The notes under the pieces were generated by a model. That model did not search any database and had not been told where the DNA came from. It was given only the letters and a program-made list of their open reading frames with translations. A program made the position numbers and the translations under genes. 64,000 nt of DNA, from positions 1,054,001 to 1,118,000 of the forward strand of contig NZ_CP197171.1 in NCBI RefSeq assembly GCF_052055485.1. Direction: 5' to 3'. Source of the DNA: Amphibacillus sp052055485. Its GTDB lineage: Bacteria > Bacillota > Bacilli > Bacillales > Amphibacillaceae. Below, one piece after another: positions 1 to 7,085 of this stretch (positions within the stretch are counted from its first letter, which is position 1; each line of letters opens with the position of its first letter).

Positions 1-137
1 ATGGAACCAAACAAAGTTATTGGCAACATGGAGATGAAAGCATCCCGTATAGCTTTTAAGTGCCGTTGCTGACTCAACTTGTTAGCAAATGGCGAGATAT
101 ATTGATCCACTTTTTCACTTAATGTACTAAATCCCAT
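1..137 (-). CDS. celB: PTS beta-glucoside/cellobiose transporter subunit IIC, N-terminal fragment
   Basis: Reading leftward from an ATG at 137, the frame stays open to the window edge and encodes about 45 residues beginning MGFSTLSEKVDQYISPFANK. This matches the start of lactose/cellobiose-family PTS IIC permeases, including the motif LKAIRDAFISMLP that precedes the first membrane helix. IIC is the membrane channel that moves the sugar while IIB phosphorylates it. It lies 6 bp after the IIB gene, so it is the distal gene of this operon. Only the N-terminus is visible, so substrate and completeness cannot be judged. Confidence 0.8.
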   Translation of the reverse strand, partial: MGFSTLSEKVDQYISPFANKLSQQRHLKAIRDAFISMLPITLFGS

Positions 138-143
138 GATCTT

Positions 144-434
144 TTATCCTCCAATCAATTTTTTTATATCTTCATAAACACCTTTGCCATCCATGATGCC
201 ATATTTCATGGGGGAAATGGCTTCAACTGGTACATCTACCGCTGCAGCAATTTGTGGTTTTAAGAACCGAATTTGTGGACCAATTAACACTAAGTCAACA
301 CCATCAAGATAATCCTTGTATTCTGATTCACTATAGGCCTTGACTTCTAACGTATTACCGGATGCGGCTTCAATTTTTTTTGCCAATATGCCAGTTGACA
401 TGCCTGCATTACAAACTAACATCACTTTTTTCAT
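144..434 (-). CDS. celA: PTS beta-glucoside/cellobiose transporter subunit IIB
   Basis: This 96-residue protein has the length and fold signature of lactose/cellobiose-family IIB proteins. The phosphoryl-accepting cysteine is Cys8 in VCNAGMSTG, followed by the phosphate-binding loop. IIB takes phosphate from IIA and passes it to the incoming disaccharide at IIC on the inner face of the membrane. It is the third gene of a leftward operon (IIA, phospho-glucosidase, IIB, IIC) with short gaps, and AGGAGAGG-like ribosome-binding sequence sits before the ATG. The neighbouring GH1 enzyme makes a beta-glucoside such as cellobiose the likely substrate. Confidence 0.9.
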   Translation of the reverse strand: MKKVMLVCNAGMSTGILAKKIEAASGNTLEVKAYSESEYKDYLDGVDLVLIGPQIRFLKPQIAAAVDVPVEAISPMKYGIMDGKGVYEDIKKLIGG

Positions 435-446
435 TGTTTCCCTCTC

Positions 447-1841
447 CTATTCAAATGTTCTTCTTTGAATGTGTTCTCCGTTGCTTTCAATAATATCTTT
501 AAACCAGTAATAAGAAGCTTTCGGTTTTCGTTCTTGCTCTTTTTCAAAATCTACCGCCACTAGTCCATAGCGTTTTTCTACACCATTTTTCCAAGAATAC
601 AGATCAAAGGATGCCCAAGCATAATAGCCACGAATATCTACACCGCGATCCATTGCATTCATGATCGCGTTGATATGATCATTCATAAAGGAAATTCGAT
701 AGTCATCATTGACTTGATCAACGGTTACATCTTCCCTAACCCCAATTCCATTTTCGGTGACGTAAATCGGTAGCTGATAGCGATCCCATGCCTCAATCAA
801 GCCATCTTGCAAGCCTTTAGGATAAATCTCTGTATCCCATGCCGTAAATTCACTATTTGGATCTTTTACTTGCTCAAACCATCCTTTAATGACTACTTTA
901 CTTTGACCTTTCTTCCCAGAATGATTAAAAACCAGCTGTGTTTCACCTTCTGTATAGGGCTTCACTAAAGTACGTGCATAGTAGTTTAAACCAATTAAAT
1001 CGACCGTATTTTCTTTAATGATTTGTAGCTCCTCTGATTGCATAAAACTCACATCATAATCCTCTGCTAATTTTGCTACTAAATCAATCGGAAATTCCCC
1101 TAGCACGGCCGTATCTAACACCCAATTATTACTGTAATTGTCGGCATAACGCATAGCAATTTGCGTCTCAATTGTTTCATCAACTCCACTAACCGGTGTA
1201 TAACTGTGAACAATGCCAATTTGTCCTTGATAGTCACCTTCACGGAACGCACGAACGCCCAAAGCACTTGCCAACATCACATGATAGGCACCAATCATTG
1301 TTTTTTGAACATCTTGCAAACCAGGAGGATAATTACCAATAAAATATCCGTTAGCAATAAACCATTTCGGTTCATTAAAAGTCGTCCAATAGCGAACTTT
1401 ATCACCAAAATGTTCAAAGCAGACTTTTGCTAAATGTTCAAAAGCATATGCTACTTCATTATTTAGCCACCCTCCTTCTTCTTCCCAATATTGTGGTAAA
1501 TCCCAGTGATAAATCGTAACAAATGGTTCAATGTCGTACTTGTGGCAAGTATCTAGTAATCGATGATAAAATTCAATTCCCTTCGGATTAATATCACCTT
1601 CTTTATTTTTGATGATTCTCGGCCAAGATAACGAAAATCGATATGAAGTTTGTCCACCTTCTTTCATCATTCGAATGTCTTCTTCAAATCGATGATAATG
1701 ATCGCTTGCGACATCCCCATTTTCTAAATTATTTTCATGAAGATAGTGATCCCACATAGATTCTGCTTTATCGTCTACATTCCAAGCACCTTCACATTGA
1801 TAAGAGGCTGTTGCCCCACCCCAGAAAAAATGTTTATCCAT
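447..1841 (-). CDS. 6-phospho-beta-glucosidase, GH1 family
   Basis: A 464-residue glycoside hydrolase family 1 enzyme that splits phosphorylated beta-glucosides delivered by the adjoining PTS. The N-terminus FFWGGATASYQCEG is the family start, the acid/base glutamate is E157 in TTFNEP, and the nucleophile lies in YVTENG near residue 365. The frame is open 14 codons further upstream, but the ATG at 1841 is chosen because GGAAGGAG stands seven bases before it and MDKHFFWGG fits family N-termini. Its start overlaps the end of the IIA gene by 8 bp, consistent with translational coupling. Whether it prefers cellobiose, salicin or arbutin phosphate cannot be read from sequence. Confidence 0.92.
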   Translation of the reverse strand: MDKHFFWGGATASYQCEGAWNVDDKAESMWDHYLHENNLENGDVASDHYHRFEEDIRMMKEGGQTSYRFSLSWPRIIKNKEGDINPKGIEFYHRLLDTCHKYDIEPFVTIYHWDLPQYWEEEGGWLNNEVAYAFEHLAKVCFEHFGDKVRYWTTFNEPKWFIANGYFIGNYPPGLQDVQKTMIGAYHVMLASALGVRAFREGDYQGQIGIVHSYTPVSGVDETIETQIAMRYADNYSNNWVLDTAVLGEFPIDLVAKLAEDYDVSFMQSEELQIIKENTVDLIGLNYYARTLVKPYTEGETQLVFNHSGKKGQSKVVIKGWFEQVKDPNSEFTAWDTEIYPKGLQDGLIEAWDRYQLPIYVTENGIGVREDVTVDQVNDDYRISFMNDHINAIMNAMDRGVDIRGYYAWASFDLYSWKNGVEKRYGLVAVDFEKEQERKPKASYYWFKDIIESNGEHIQRRTFE

Positions 1842-2169
1842 CAATAGTCTCCTTCCATTTGTATAATTCTCCAAACTCTCCAATCATATCTACAGCAATA
1901 TTAGTGGCTGTCAAATGACCCTCAGCATGCACCAATAACATATCGACATCGTCCATTCGTTCTTCTGAAGAAAGCTTTCGTAACATCTCCGCATGGGCAC
2001 GATGAGCTTGTTTAATTTCACTTTTAGCTGTTCCATATTTCTCATTAAATGTTTTAAAATCCCCTTGTTTAGCAGCGATCAGGGCTTCATAAGCATCACT
2101 TTTTGCGTTACCTGCATGCAAAATAATGGACATTGAGTCCATCTCTGTTCCAGGTCTGACTTCATCCAT
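1834..2169 (-). CDS. celC: PTS lactose/cellobiose-family subunit IIA
   Basis: This 111-residue protein is a lactose/cellobiose-type IIA, an all-helical trimeric phosphocarrier. The expected active histidine is His81 in LLVHAEGH, and the preceding segment IILHAGNAKSDAYEAL is typical of the family. It takes phosphate from HPr and hands it to IIB. It is the first gene of the operon, with GGGAGG 8 bp before its ATG and a cre-like site about 30-45 bp upstream. Internal methionines at residues 10 and 13 are possible alternative starts, but the first ATG has the best ribosome-binding site. Confidence 0.88.
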   Translation of the reverse strand: MDEVRPGTEMDSMSIILHAGNAKSDAYEALIAAKQGDFKTFNEKYGTAKSEIKQAHRAHAEMLRKLSSEERMDDVDMLLVHAEGHLTATNIAVDMIGEFGELYKWKETIDG

Positions 2170-2199
2170 TAAAGTTCCTCCCTTCTCTTAATATTAACT

Positions 2200-2213
2200 A
2201 TAAAGCGTTTTCA
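2200..2213. promoter_or_regulatory. Candidate catabolite-responsive element (cre)
   Basis: Read on the minus strand this is TGAAAACGCTTTAT, matching 12 of 14 positions of the CcpA-binding consensus TGWAANCGNTNWCA; the mismatches are the last two bases. It lies just upstream of the PTS/phospho-glucosidase operon, where CcpA repression by preferred sugars would be expected. The overlapping TTGAAA may also serve as a weak -35 element. Confidence 0.55.
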
Positions 2214-2232
2214 ATGGGAGTTAAAACTTTTA

Positions 2233-2254
2233 TTTTCCACTTCGATGTGGAAAA
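2233..2254. promoter_or_regulatory. Inverted repeat upstream of PTS operon, possible operator
   Basis: Perfect 8-bp arms TTTTCCAC and GTGGAAAA are separated by six bases and sit 20 bp upstream of the cre-like site. The position suggests a binding site for a specific regulator of the beta-glucoside operon, but no regulator gene is next to it. The site is too short and lacks a trailing T-run to be a convincing terminator. Confidence 0.35.
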
Positions 2255-2361
2255 ACAAAAACACCATATCATGGTTTTCGCCTTGGCTATTGCACAATGA
2301 AGGGGAAAACGAAACTTCAATCAATAAAAATTAGACCGACACAATGTAAATCACGCAATTC

Positions 2362-2845
2362 TTGTCAGTGGGGCAAGTAACCATAACTCTAGGACGTGGT
2401 AGTTTTAGTCTACATACCTTATTGCCTAACGATTAATAAGAAACACAAGCTAACGCCTTCACGTTCTATGAAAATGCCCATGTGGCCAATATCTTGTTGC
2501 TCCAAGTTTACAAACGATTATCTGTGATAAAGTGGTTCAATAACCTTTTTTGTGAGTATTAAAAATGGGGGTTAAAATATTCTATTGAGCTTTTCAAATT
2601 GGATATTCGAATAAAACACGGGGTAGAAACGTTCTATCCGACAATTTGATTGCATTGGAAGTCCGAAAAACGGGATAGAAGCGCTCTATTAGCTTTTTGA
2701 GTAAAGGGATTAGAATAAAAAAAAACAGAACAAATGGGTTCTATAACTTTTCTAAATGGGTTAGAAGCTTAATAGAAAAAAATAGGCTGGACAAGCTTCG
2801 ACACTTCTACAAATGGTTATTAGTGGACGAGGGTTGGGTGATCTA
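2362..2845. repeat. Gene-free stretch with degenerate dispersed repeats
   Basis: No convincing gene is visible here. Positions 2365-2382 resemble a block found elsewhere in the window (GTGGGGCAAGTAACCA against GTGGGGCGAGTAGTCG at 35522). From about 2560 there are several imperfect copies of a palindromic motif of the type GGATAGAA-n-TTCTATCC: GGGGTAGAAACGTTCTATCC near 2621 and GGGATAGAAGCGCTCTATT near 2673 are the clearest. The same motifs recur in other intergenic gaps. Confidence 0.55.
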
Positions 2846-2848
2846 CAA

Positions 2849-2898
2849 AAAGAAGCGATCACAGGATATATAATTATACATTTTGTGACCGCTTCTTG
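2849..2898 (-). terminator. Hairpin terminator downstream of sspO-like gene
   Basis: An imperfect inverted repeat (AGAAGCGRTCACA arms) follows the sspO-like stop codon; on the minus strand it ends in GCTTCTTTTTG. Its core resembles hairpins at 6800 and 47710, so it also belongs to the dispersed repeat family. Confidence 0.7.
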
Positions 2899-2905
2899 AC
2901 TTTGT

Positions 2906-3067
2906 CTATTGTCGTTTTTTTGTCTTCTTATTCTGTTGTTTTTCCATCTCACTCAACGGTTCGTTGGCAAATTCATGATCAAATTGCTTTGGCATCGCTT
3001 GTTTCTTCTCCTGTAGTTCATGATCGTTAACAGGGCGTTTGATATAGGCATCATCTCGTTTTGACAA
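2906..3067 (-). CDS. sspO: Small acid-soluble spore protein O-like (SspO/CotK family)
   Basis: A 53-residue, lysine-rich, hydrophilic protein that starts at a TTG. The start is supported by a very strong AAGGAGGTG five bases upstream. It begins MSKRDDAYIKRPVND and ends with HEFANEPLSEMEKQQNKKTK plus KRQ, resembling the C-terminus of SspO proteins, where an FANEPLT-like segment precedes a basic NNKKRKK tail. An exact sigma-G-type promoter lies just upstream (3088-3116), which supports expression in the forespore. Minor SASPs of this class are packed in the spore core. The N-terminal half matches less well, so another forespore protein is possible. Confidence 0.65.
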   Translation of the reverse strand: MSKRDDAYIKRPVNDHELQEKKQAMPKQFDHEFANEPLSEMEKQQNKKTKKRQ

Positions 3068-3087
3068 ATAACCCACCTCCTTAACAT

Positions 3088-3116
3088 TAGGATGTGTGAG
3101 TTCAGCTAACCTATAC
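3088..3116 (-). promoter_or_regulatory. Sigma-G-type promoter of sspO-like gene
   Basis: On the minus strand GTATA (3112-3116), a 17-bp spacer and CATCCTA (3088-3094) match the forespore sigma-G consensus without a mismatch. The -10 box lies 20 bp before the TTG start of the sspO-like gene. Confidence 0.75.
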
Positions 3117-3136
3117 CTCTACCCATTAGTATTGTA

Positions 3137-3172
3137 TAAAAAAAGTCAAGCACCCGATCTCGAGTAGCTTGA
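3137..3172 (-). terminator. Terminator after acetyltransferase gene
   Basis: On the minus strand TCAAGC and GCTTGA form a stem followed by a run of seven T. It lies about 75 bp downstream of the acetyltransferase stop codon. Confidence 0.65.
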
Positions 3173-3244
3173 GGCCTTTTCAGTAAAACTTGACATTGAT
3201 TTAAAAATTTATGCAATGCCAGTGATCACGACTACTAACATAGA

Positions 3245-3697
3245 TCAGAACTTTAACAGAAGAACTTGCTCTCCGTCAACATGCTCACCCGTTCGAACAA
3301 ACCCAAGATTTTCATATAACTTAATAGCCACCTGGTTATTGGGAACAGCGGATATTCTTAGTTCCTTTTGGTTAATTTTTTCTTTAAAGAAACTTACTGC
3401 TACTGAAAGTGCCTTCGTGCCATAGCCTTTATTCTGATATTCCTGATCAATCATAAACCGTTCAATCCACCAAGAATCTAAAGGATAATCAGCATCAGCC
3501 GGGTAATAGCTAAACATTATAAAACCAACTAAGTTTTCTTGCTCATAAATAGCAAAAGGTAGTCGATCAGCTTCATAATTTGCTTCAAGCAATGAATACC
3601 AGTTAGGTGTAATAAAATCCTCTTGATCTTCTAATACGGTTAACTCAGCACATGCTTTATAATTAGATTGGTCTATTGTTTTTAATAAAACAGTCAT
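3245..3697 (-). CDS. GNAT-family N-acetyltransferase, BltD-like
   Basis: This 150-residue protein is a single GNAT domain. The acetyl-CoA pyrophosphate-binding motif is QNKGYGTKAL near residue 88, preceded by the beta-strand WWIERFMIDQEY; the C-terminal part AIKLYENLGF completes the fold. The pattern of a bulky acidic residue-rich N-terminus and RFMID before the A motif recalls spermine/spermidine acetyltransferase BltD of B. subtilis. Polyamine acetylation is therefore the favoured but unproven role. AAAGGAATT precedes the ATG. It is monocistronic, between two terminators. Confidence 0.75.
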   Translation of the reverse strand: MTVLLKTIDQSNYKACAELTVLEDQEDFITPNWYSLLEANYEADRLPFAIYEQENLVGFIMFSYYPADADYPLDSWWIERFMIDQEYQNKGYGTKALSVAVSFFKEKINQKELRISAVPNNQVAIKLYENLGFVRTGEHVDGEQVLLLKF

Positions 3698-3740
3698 AAA
3701 TGAATTCCTTTCATTTGCAAGTTTTATATGGATTAGTTAA

Positions 3741-3779
3741 AAAGCCCTTGTTAATGCTCATGTCATTAACAAGGGCTTA
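3741..3779 (-). terminator. Terminator after yabE
   Basis: A perfect 15-bp stem (AAGCCCTTGTTAATG and its complement) with a 7-base loop lies immediately downstream of the yabE stop, with T-rich flanks on the minus strand. Confidence 0.85.
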
Positions 3780-3781
3780 TT

Positions 3782-5014
3782 TTAATTAATAATTTGAACT
3801 TTTACTGTTTTTCGTCCAAATTGCTGAGCTTTTTCCGGTGTCGACATGTGCAAATCAATTTTATTTCCTTTGATAGCACCGCCCGTATCTCGAGCAACAG
3901 CATACCCATAGCCTTCAATATACACTTTCGTTCCTAATGGAATCACACTAGGGTCAACCGCAATAACCCCTTCAGGATTCGCCTTTAAATCATGCCCCGT
4001 TGCTGTTCGACCTTGACCATCACAGGAACTACAATCCCAATTATAAGCAGTTGCTTCCATCGTCAATGTTTTTGAATTACTATTTGAGTTATTATTTGAA
4101 TTAGAGCTTGTTGTCTGAATATTACTACTTCCACCGCGTGATGCGATCTGATCAATAACTTTAGTTCCTACTGCAACTACTCGTTGTTCACTTTCTTTCT
4201 TCATGTCTTCACTAATTAACTCTCGATCAACTTCCTCACCGTTTTCAATGATTACACGATATTGTTTTTCGATTAAGCCATCTGAACCCGATTCGATAAC
4301 CTGTTCCTCTCCTTTTTCAAGTGAGGAATCATTTCGCCGAACCGTTGAAAAATCAACTTTCTCTTCAACAACATCTGTGACTTCTTCAACGCGTGTAATA
4401 CTAACTGTCATATCTTCCTTTATCGCTTCATCTGCCTCAGGCTCGAGACGGTCAAGTTCATTTAATTCAATTGATTCAGACGCTAATAAATCTGCAACTG
4501 TCTTTTCAGTTGTCCATAATGTATCTTTTTCTGTTGCATCTTTTATTGTCACTTCAATGGCTTGATTTAAGACAATGTCTAATTGTTCTTCAATCTCTGT
4601 ACTTAATTCAACATTTAAATCATCATGTTCACCAACTGTTAGATTAATTTCATCAAAAAATGCTTCGACCGTATCTTCAGTTGTATAATATGTCTCTTCA
4701 GTTTCATCAACAGTTAACGTTAGTGCCTTTGCCTCTTTGTAACTTACTTGCATGCCAGATTCTATTTCTTCATCAAGGTTATGTGATAATTTATCATGAT
4801 TACTTACTTCAATACCTAGTTCTGTTAAAAATTCTCCAACCGTATTTTCGCGAGTAACCACCGTCTCCGTTTCATCATTATGGGTAAATTCAACTTCTGT
4901 TTTTGTTGTTTCTAATACCGTAATATAAATAACGATTATGAGTGCTACAATACTTATGAATGAAAAGAATATCTTGCTTTTTAATACTGGCAATAGCTTA
5001 GATATTGACTTCAT
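3782..5014 (-). CDS. yabE: YabE-like cell wall protein with G5 and 3D domains
   Basis: A 410-residue exported protein resembling resuscitation-promoting-factor-like cell-wall enzymes of Firmicutes. Residues 13-33 form a signal anchor. Three DUF348 repeats (each with a TxxTVxxFL-type motif: residues 55-65, 113-122 and 168-177) follow, then a G5 domain around 220-295, a Ser/Asn-rich linker near 300-315, and a C-terminal 3D domain containing ARDTGGAIKGNKIDLHM with its conserved aspartates. The 3D domain is expected to cleave or remodel peptidoglycan. It follows tatD as in B. subtilis (metS-tatD-yabE), but rnmV and ksgA do not follow here. The exported part is strikingly acidic. Confidence 0.9.
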   Translation of the reverse strand: MKSISKLLPVLKSKIFFSFISIVALIIVIYITVLETTKTEVEFTHNDETETVVTRENTVGEFLTELGIEVSNHDKLSHNLDEEIESGMQVSYKEAKALTLTVDETEETYYTTEDTVEAFFDEINLTVGEHDDLNVELSTEIEEQLDIVLNQAIEVTIKDATEKDTLWTTEKTVADLLASESIELNELDRLEPEADEAIKEDMTVSITRVEEVTDVVEEKVDFSTVRRNDSSLEKGEEQVIESGSDGLIEKQYRVIIENGEEVDRELISEDMKKESEQRVVAVGTKVIDQIASRGGSSNIQTTSSNSNNNSNSNSKTLTMEATAYNWDCSSCDGQGRTATGHDLKANPEGVIAVDPSVIPLGTKVYIEGYGYAVARDTGGAIKGNKIDLHMSTPEKAQQFGRKTVKVQIIN

Positions 5015-5227
5015 GCTATTTTGCCTCCTTTTTTGTTACGCGCCAGTATTATATAAGTTAACAAAAAGGAAGTCAAACAGTACTTTTGCTTATATTACGG
5101 TTAGGAATGTTATTGTATCAACGGTTAGAATAGACACGACACACCTTATTTCATAATCATTAAATAAAAGTTACAAAACGAATATTTCGTTACATAATCG
5201 TAACAAATCCATTAATTAGGGAGCTGA

Positions 5228-6001
5228 TCATGACCTCGTTAACTTAAATAATTTGTCCGCATTGGCTGTTGTGACTTGTGCAATCTCTGCTACAGATAGT
5301 CCTCTCAGCTCAGCTATTTGTTCAGCAACTAAAGCAACATAAGCAGGCTCATTACGCTTACCTCGATATGGATGTGGGGCTAAAAATGGACAATCTGTTT
5401 CAATTAACAATCGATCGATGGGTACTTCTTTCGCTACTTCCTTTGGCAAGGACGCATTTTTAAACGTAACAGGTCCCCCTAACGATATATAAAAATTTAA
5501 CTCAAGACATGCTGTCAAATAATTTGGTGAATCATTATAGCAGTGCATAATCCCGCCAACTGTCTGCGCCTCTTCTTGTTGTAAAATTTCAATAATATCC
5601 TCAGTAGCCTCACGATTATGAATAATGATCGGCATGTTTAATTTTTTGGCTAATCGAATTTGTTTTTTAAAAACTTCTTTTTGAATTGACTTAGGCGACT
5701 TATCCCAATGATAGTCTAAGCCCATCTCACCTAAAGCAACGACCTTTGGATGTCGAGAGAGCTCTTCTAACCAATTTAATTCATGATCAGTAAAATCAAT
5801 CGCATCAACCGGATGCCAACCAACAGCTGCATAAATAAAATCATGCTGTTCAGCTAGTTCAATCGCTTTTGGAATCGTCTCATGATCAAAGCCAACAACC
5901 ACCATTTTTTCAACACCTGCTTCTTGCGCTCGCTTAATCACCTGATCACGATCTTGATCAAAATGAGCCACATTTAAATGGACGTGGGTATCAAATAACA
6001 T
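5228..6001 (-). CDS. tatD: TatD-family metal-dependent deoxyribonuclease
   Basis: A 257-residue TatD amidohydrolase-fold nuclease. Metal-binding motifs are present: DTHVHLN at residues 4-10, GEMGLDYHWD in the middle, IIHNREA, and LLIETDCPFLAPHPYRGKRN near the C-terminus. Family members act as 3'-5' exonucleases or deacylase-like hydrolases in DNA repair or turnover. TTAGGAGGC precedes the ATG. It lies downstream of metG and upstream of yabE, the conserved Bacillaceae order, with the small DUF4269 gene inserted between metG and tatD. Confidence 0.93.
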   Translation of the reverse strand: MLFDTHVHLNVAHFDQDRDQVIKRAQEAGVEKMVVVGFDHETIPKAIELAEQHDFIYAAVGWHPVDAIDFTDHELNWLEELSRHPKVVALGEMGLDYHWDKSPKSIQKEVFKKQIRLAKKLNMPIIIHNREATEDIIEILQQEEAQTVGGIMHCYNDSPNYLTACLELNFYISLGGPVTFKNASLPKEVAKEVPIDRLLIETDCPFLAPHPYRGKRNEPAYVALVAEQIAELRGLSVAEIAQVTTANADKLFKLTRS

Positions 6002-6221
6002 GTAAATTGCCTCCTAATAAGACTTAACGAAGATTGGTTCATTAAACTATACTAACACTGTTCCCCAAAAATATAAATCCTACCTATCTCGAGTTTTGAA
6101 TTACCTTTCATTGATGGCTCCTTATTTTAATTTCTCGGGTTTATCATAATATAGTCAGTATTTACAATCCTTCCTCCAAATAATTGAGTCATAATTTTCT
6201 TTTTGATGTCATGAGTAACAT

Positions 6222-6752
6222 CTAAATATATTGTTTTTCCTTTCCATATTTAATGAGTGCTTCATATGGATCTCCATTTAACTTTAATAGAACAGAGAAA
6301 GCTGGCTCTGTTTTTAGACCATCTTTTTTCATTTGTCGAATAATCTTCTTCCATTCCGGCTTATTTTGCAGTATGTGATATTCTATCACCATATACAAGT
6401 AACCATTTTGTTCTTTAGTGGGGCGATTCTGAGCAAACAATTCAAACTCAAAACCGGCAAAGAAAAAATGAGTTAATCGAACATCTTGATTTCGTACTAT
6501 GATTCTCTTTTGTGTGAATTTTTCAAAATGCCCATAAGCCTCTTTTAGATTTGAAGCAAGTTCATCTAAATTTTCTGCTTCTAACACAATATCTAAATCG
6601 GATTTTTCATGATCAATAGCTAATGGAATTGTTCCACATAGAAGAGGCTTTGCTGCTGAAAACTGTTGTAAAATATTTAAGTTTTTCATTACTTTATATG
6701 CACTTTTCTGTTTTTTATTTCCATTCTTAATCATATTCATTGCATCAATCAT
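6222..6752 (-). CDS. DUF4269 nucleotidyltransferase-like protein
   Basis: A 176-residue protein resembling DUF4269 proteins. The segment LCGTIPLAIDHEKSDLDIVL (residues 38-57) looks like a polymerase-beta-type nucleotidyltransferase active site (G-T/S followed by D-x-D), and EFELFA near residue 102 may supply the third acidic residue. Substrate and biological role are unknown; distant relatives include streptomycin and kanamycin adenylyltransferase-like folds, and no resistance function can be claimed. AGAGGTG precedes the ATG. It breaks the usual metG-tatD adjacency, so it is an accessory insertion. Confidence 0.7.
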   Translation of the reverse strand: MIDAMNMIKNGNKKQKSAYKVMKNLNILQQFSAAKPLLCGTIPLAIDHEKSDLDIVLEAENLDELASNLKEAYGHFEKFTQKRIIVRNQDVRLTHFFFAGFEFELFAQNRPTKEQNGYLYMVIEYHILQNKPEWKKIIRQMKKDGLKTEPAFSVLLKLNGDPYEALIKYGKEKQYI

Positions 6753-6789
6753 ATCATTACACCTCTTGAAATTTTAAAAACAAACTACT

Positions 6790-7020
6790 CGTGAAAAAAG
6801 AGGCTGCTGCGAAATGTATAATGTACATCTTGTGACAATTTTTTTCGAGTAACTTAACCTTTAATATGGTAATCATTTGTATGAATATCGAAATCCGTTC
6901 GCAATTTTAACCTCTAGCTAAAAAAAGTTGAGTAGAAAGTAGAGCACATCTATTCGGGGTTTCAAGCAAAATTGCAAGTCAAAAAATAGGGGATAGAATG
7001 TTTCAAATACATTCCTAATA
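6790..7020. repeat. Intergenic stretch with dispersed-repeat motifs
   Basis: No gene is seen between the DUF4269 gene and the metG terminator. Positions 6798-6841 hold a hairpin-like segment with the core TGTACATCTTGTGACA, shared with hairpins at 2870 and 47720. Near 6990 GGGGATAGAATGTTTCAA resembles the GGATAGAA motif of the 2.6-kb and 35.7-kb gaps. Confidence 0.45.
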
Positions 7021-7025
7021 CCGAT

Positions 7026-7072
7026 AAAAAAGCTGTTGCACAACATATCCTGCATTGTGCAACAGCTTCTTA
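7026..7072 (-). terminator. Terminator after metG
   Basis: A 14-bp perfect stem AAGCTGTTGCACAA/TTGTGCAACAGCTT with an 11-base loop; on the minus strand it is followed by TTTTTTAT. The arm sequence recurs at 35372 and, in part, at 35885 and 47710. Confidence 0.9.
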
Positions 7073-7085
7073 ATAAAGATCTATA

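Noticed and set aside
1161..1433. Open frame of 90 codons on the plus strand
   Set aside because: It lies wholly inside the GH1 gene on the other strand, with no ribosome-binding site or family resemblance.
2761..2952. Open frame of 63 codons on the minus strand before sspO-like gene
   Set aside because: It runs through the terminator hairpin and overlaps the sspO-like gene in another frame; composition is not protein-like.
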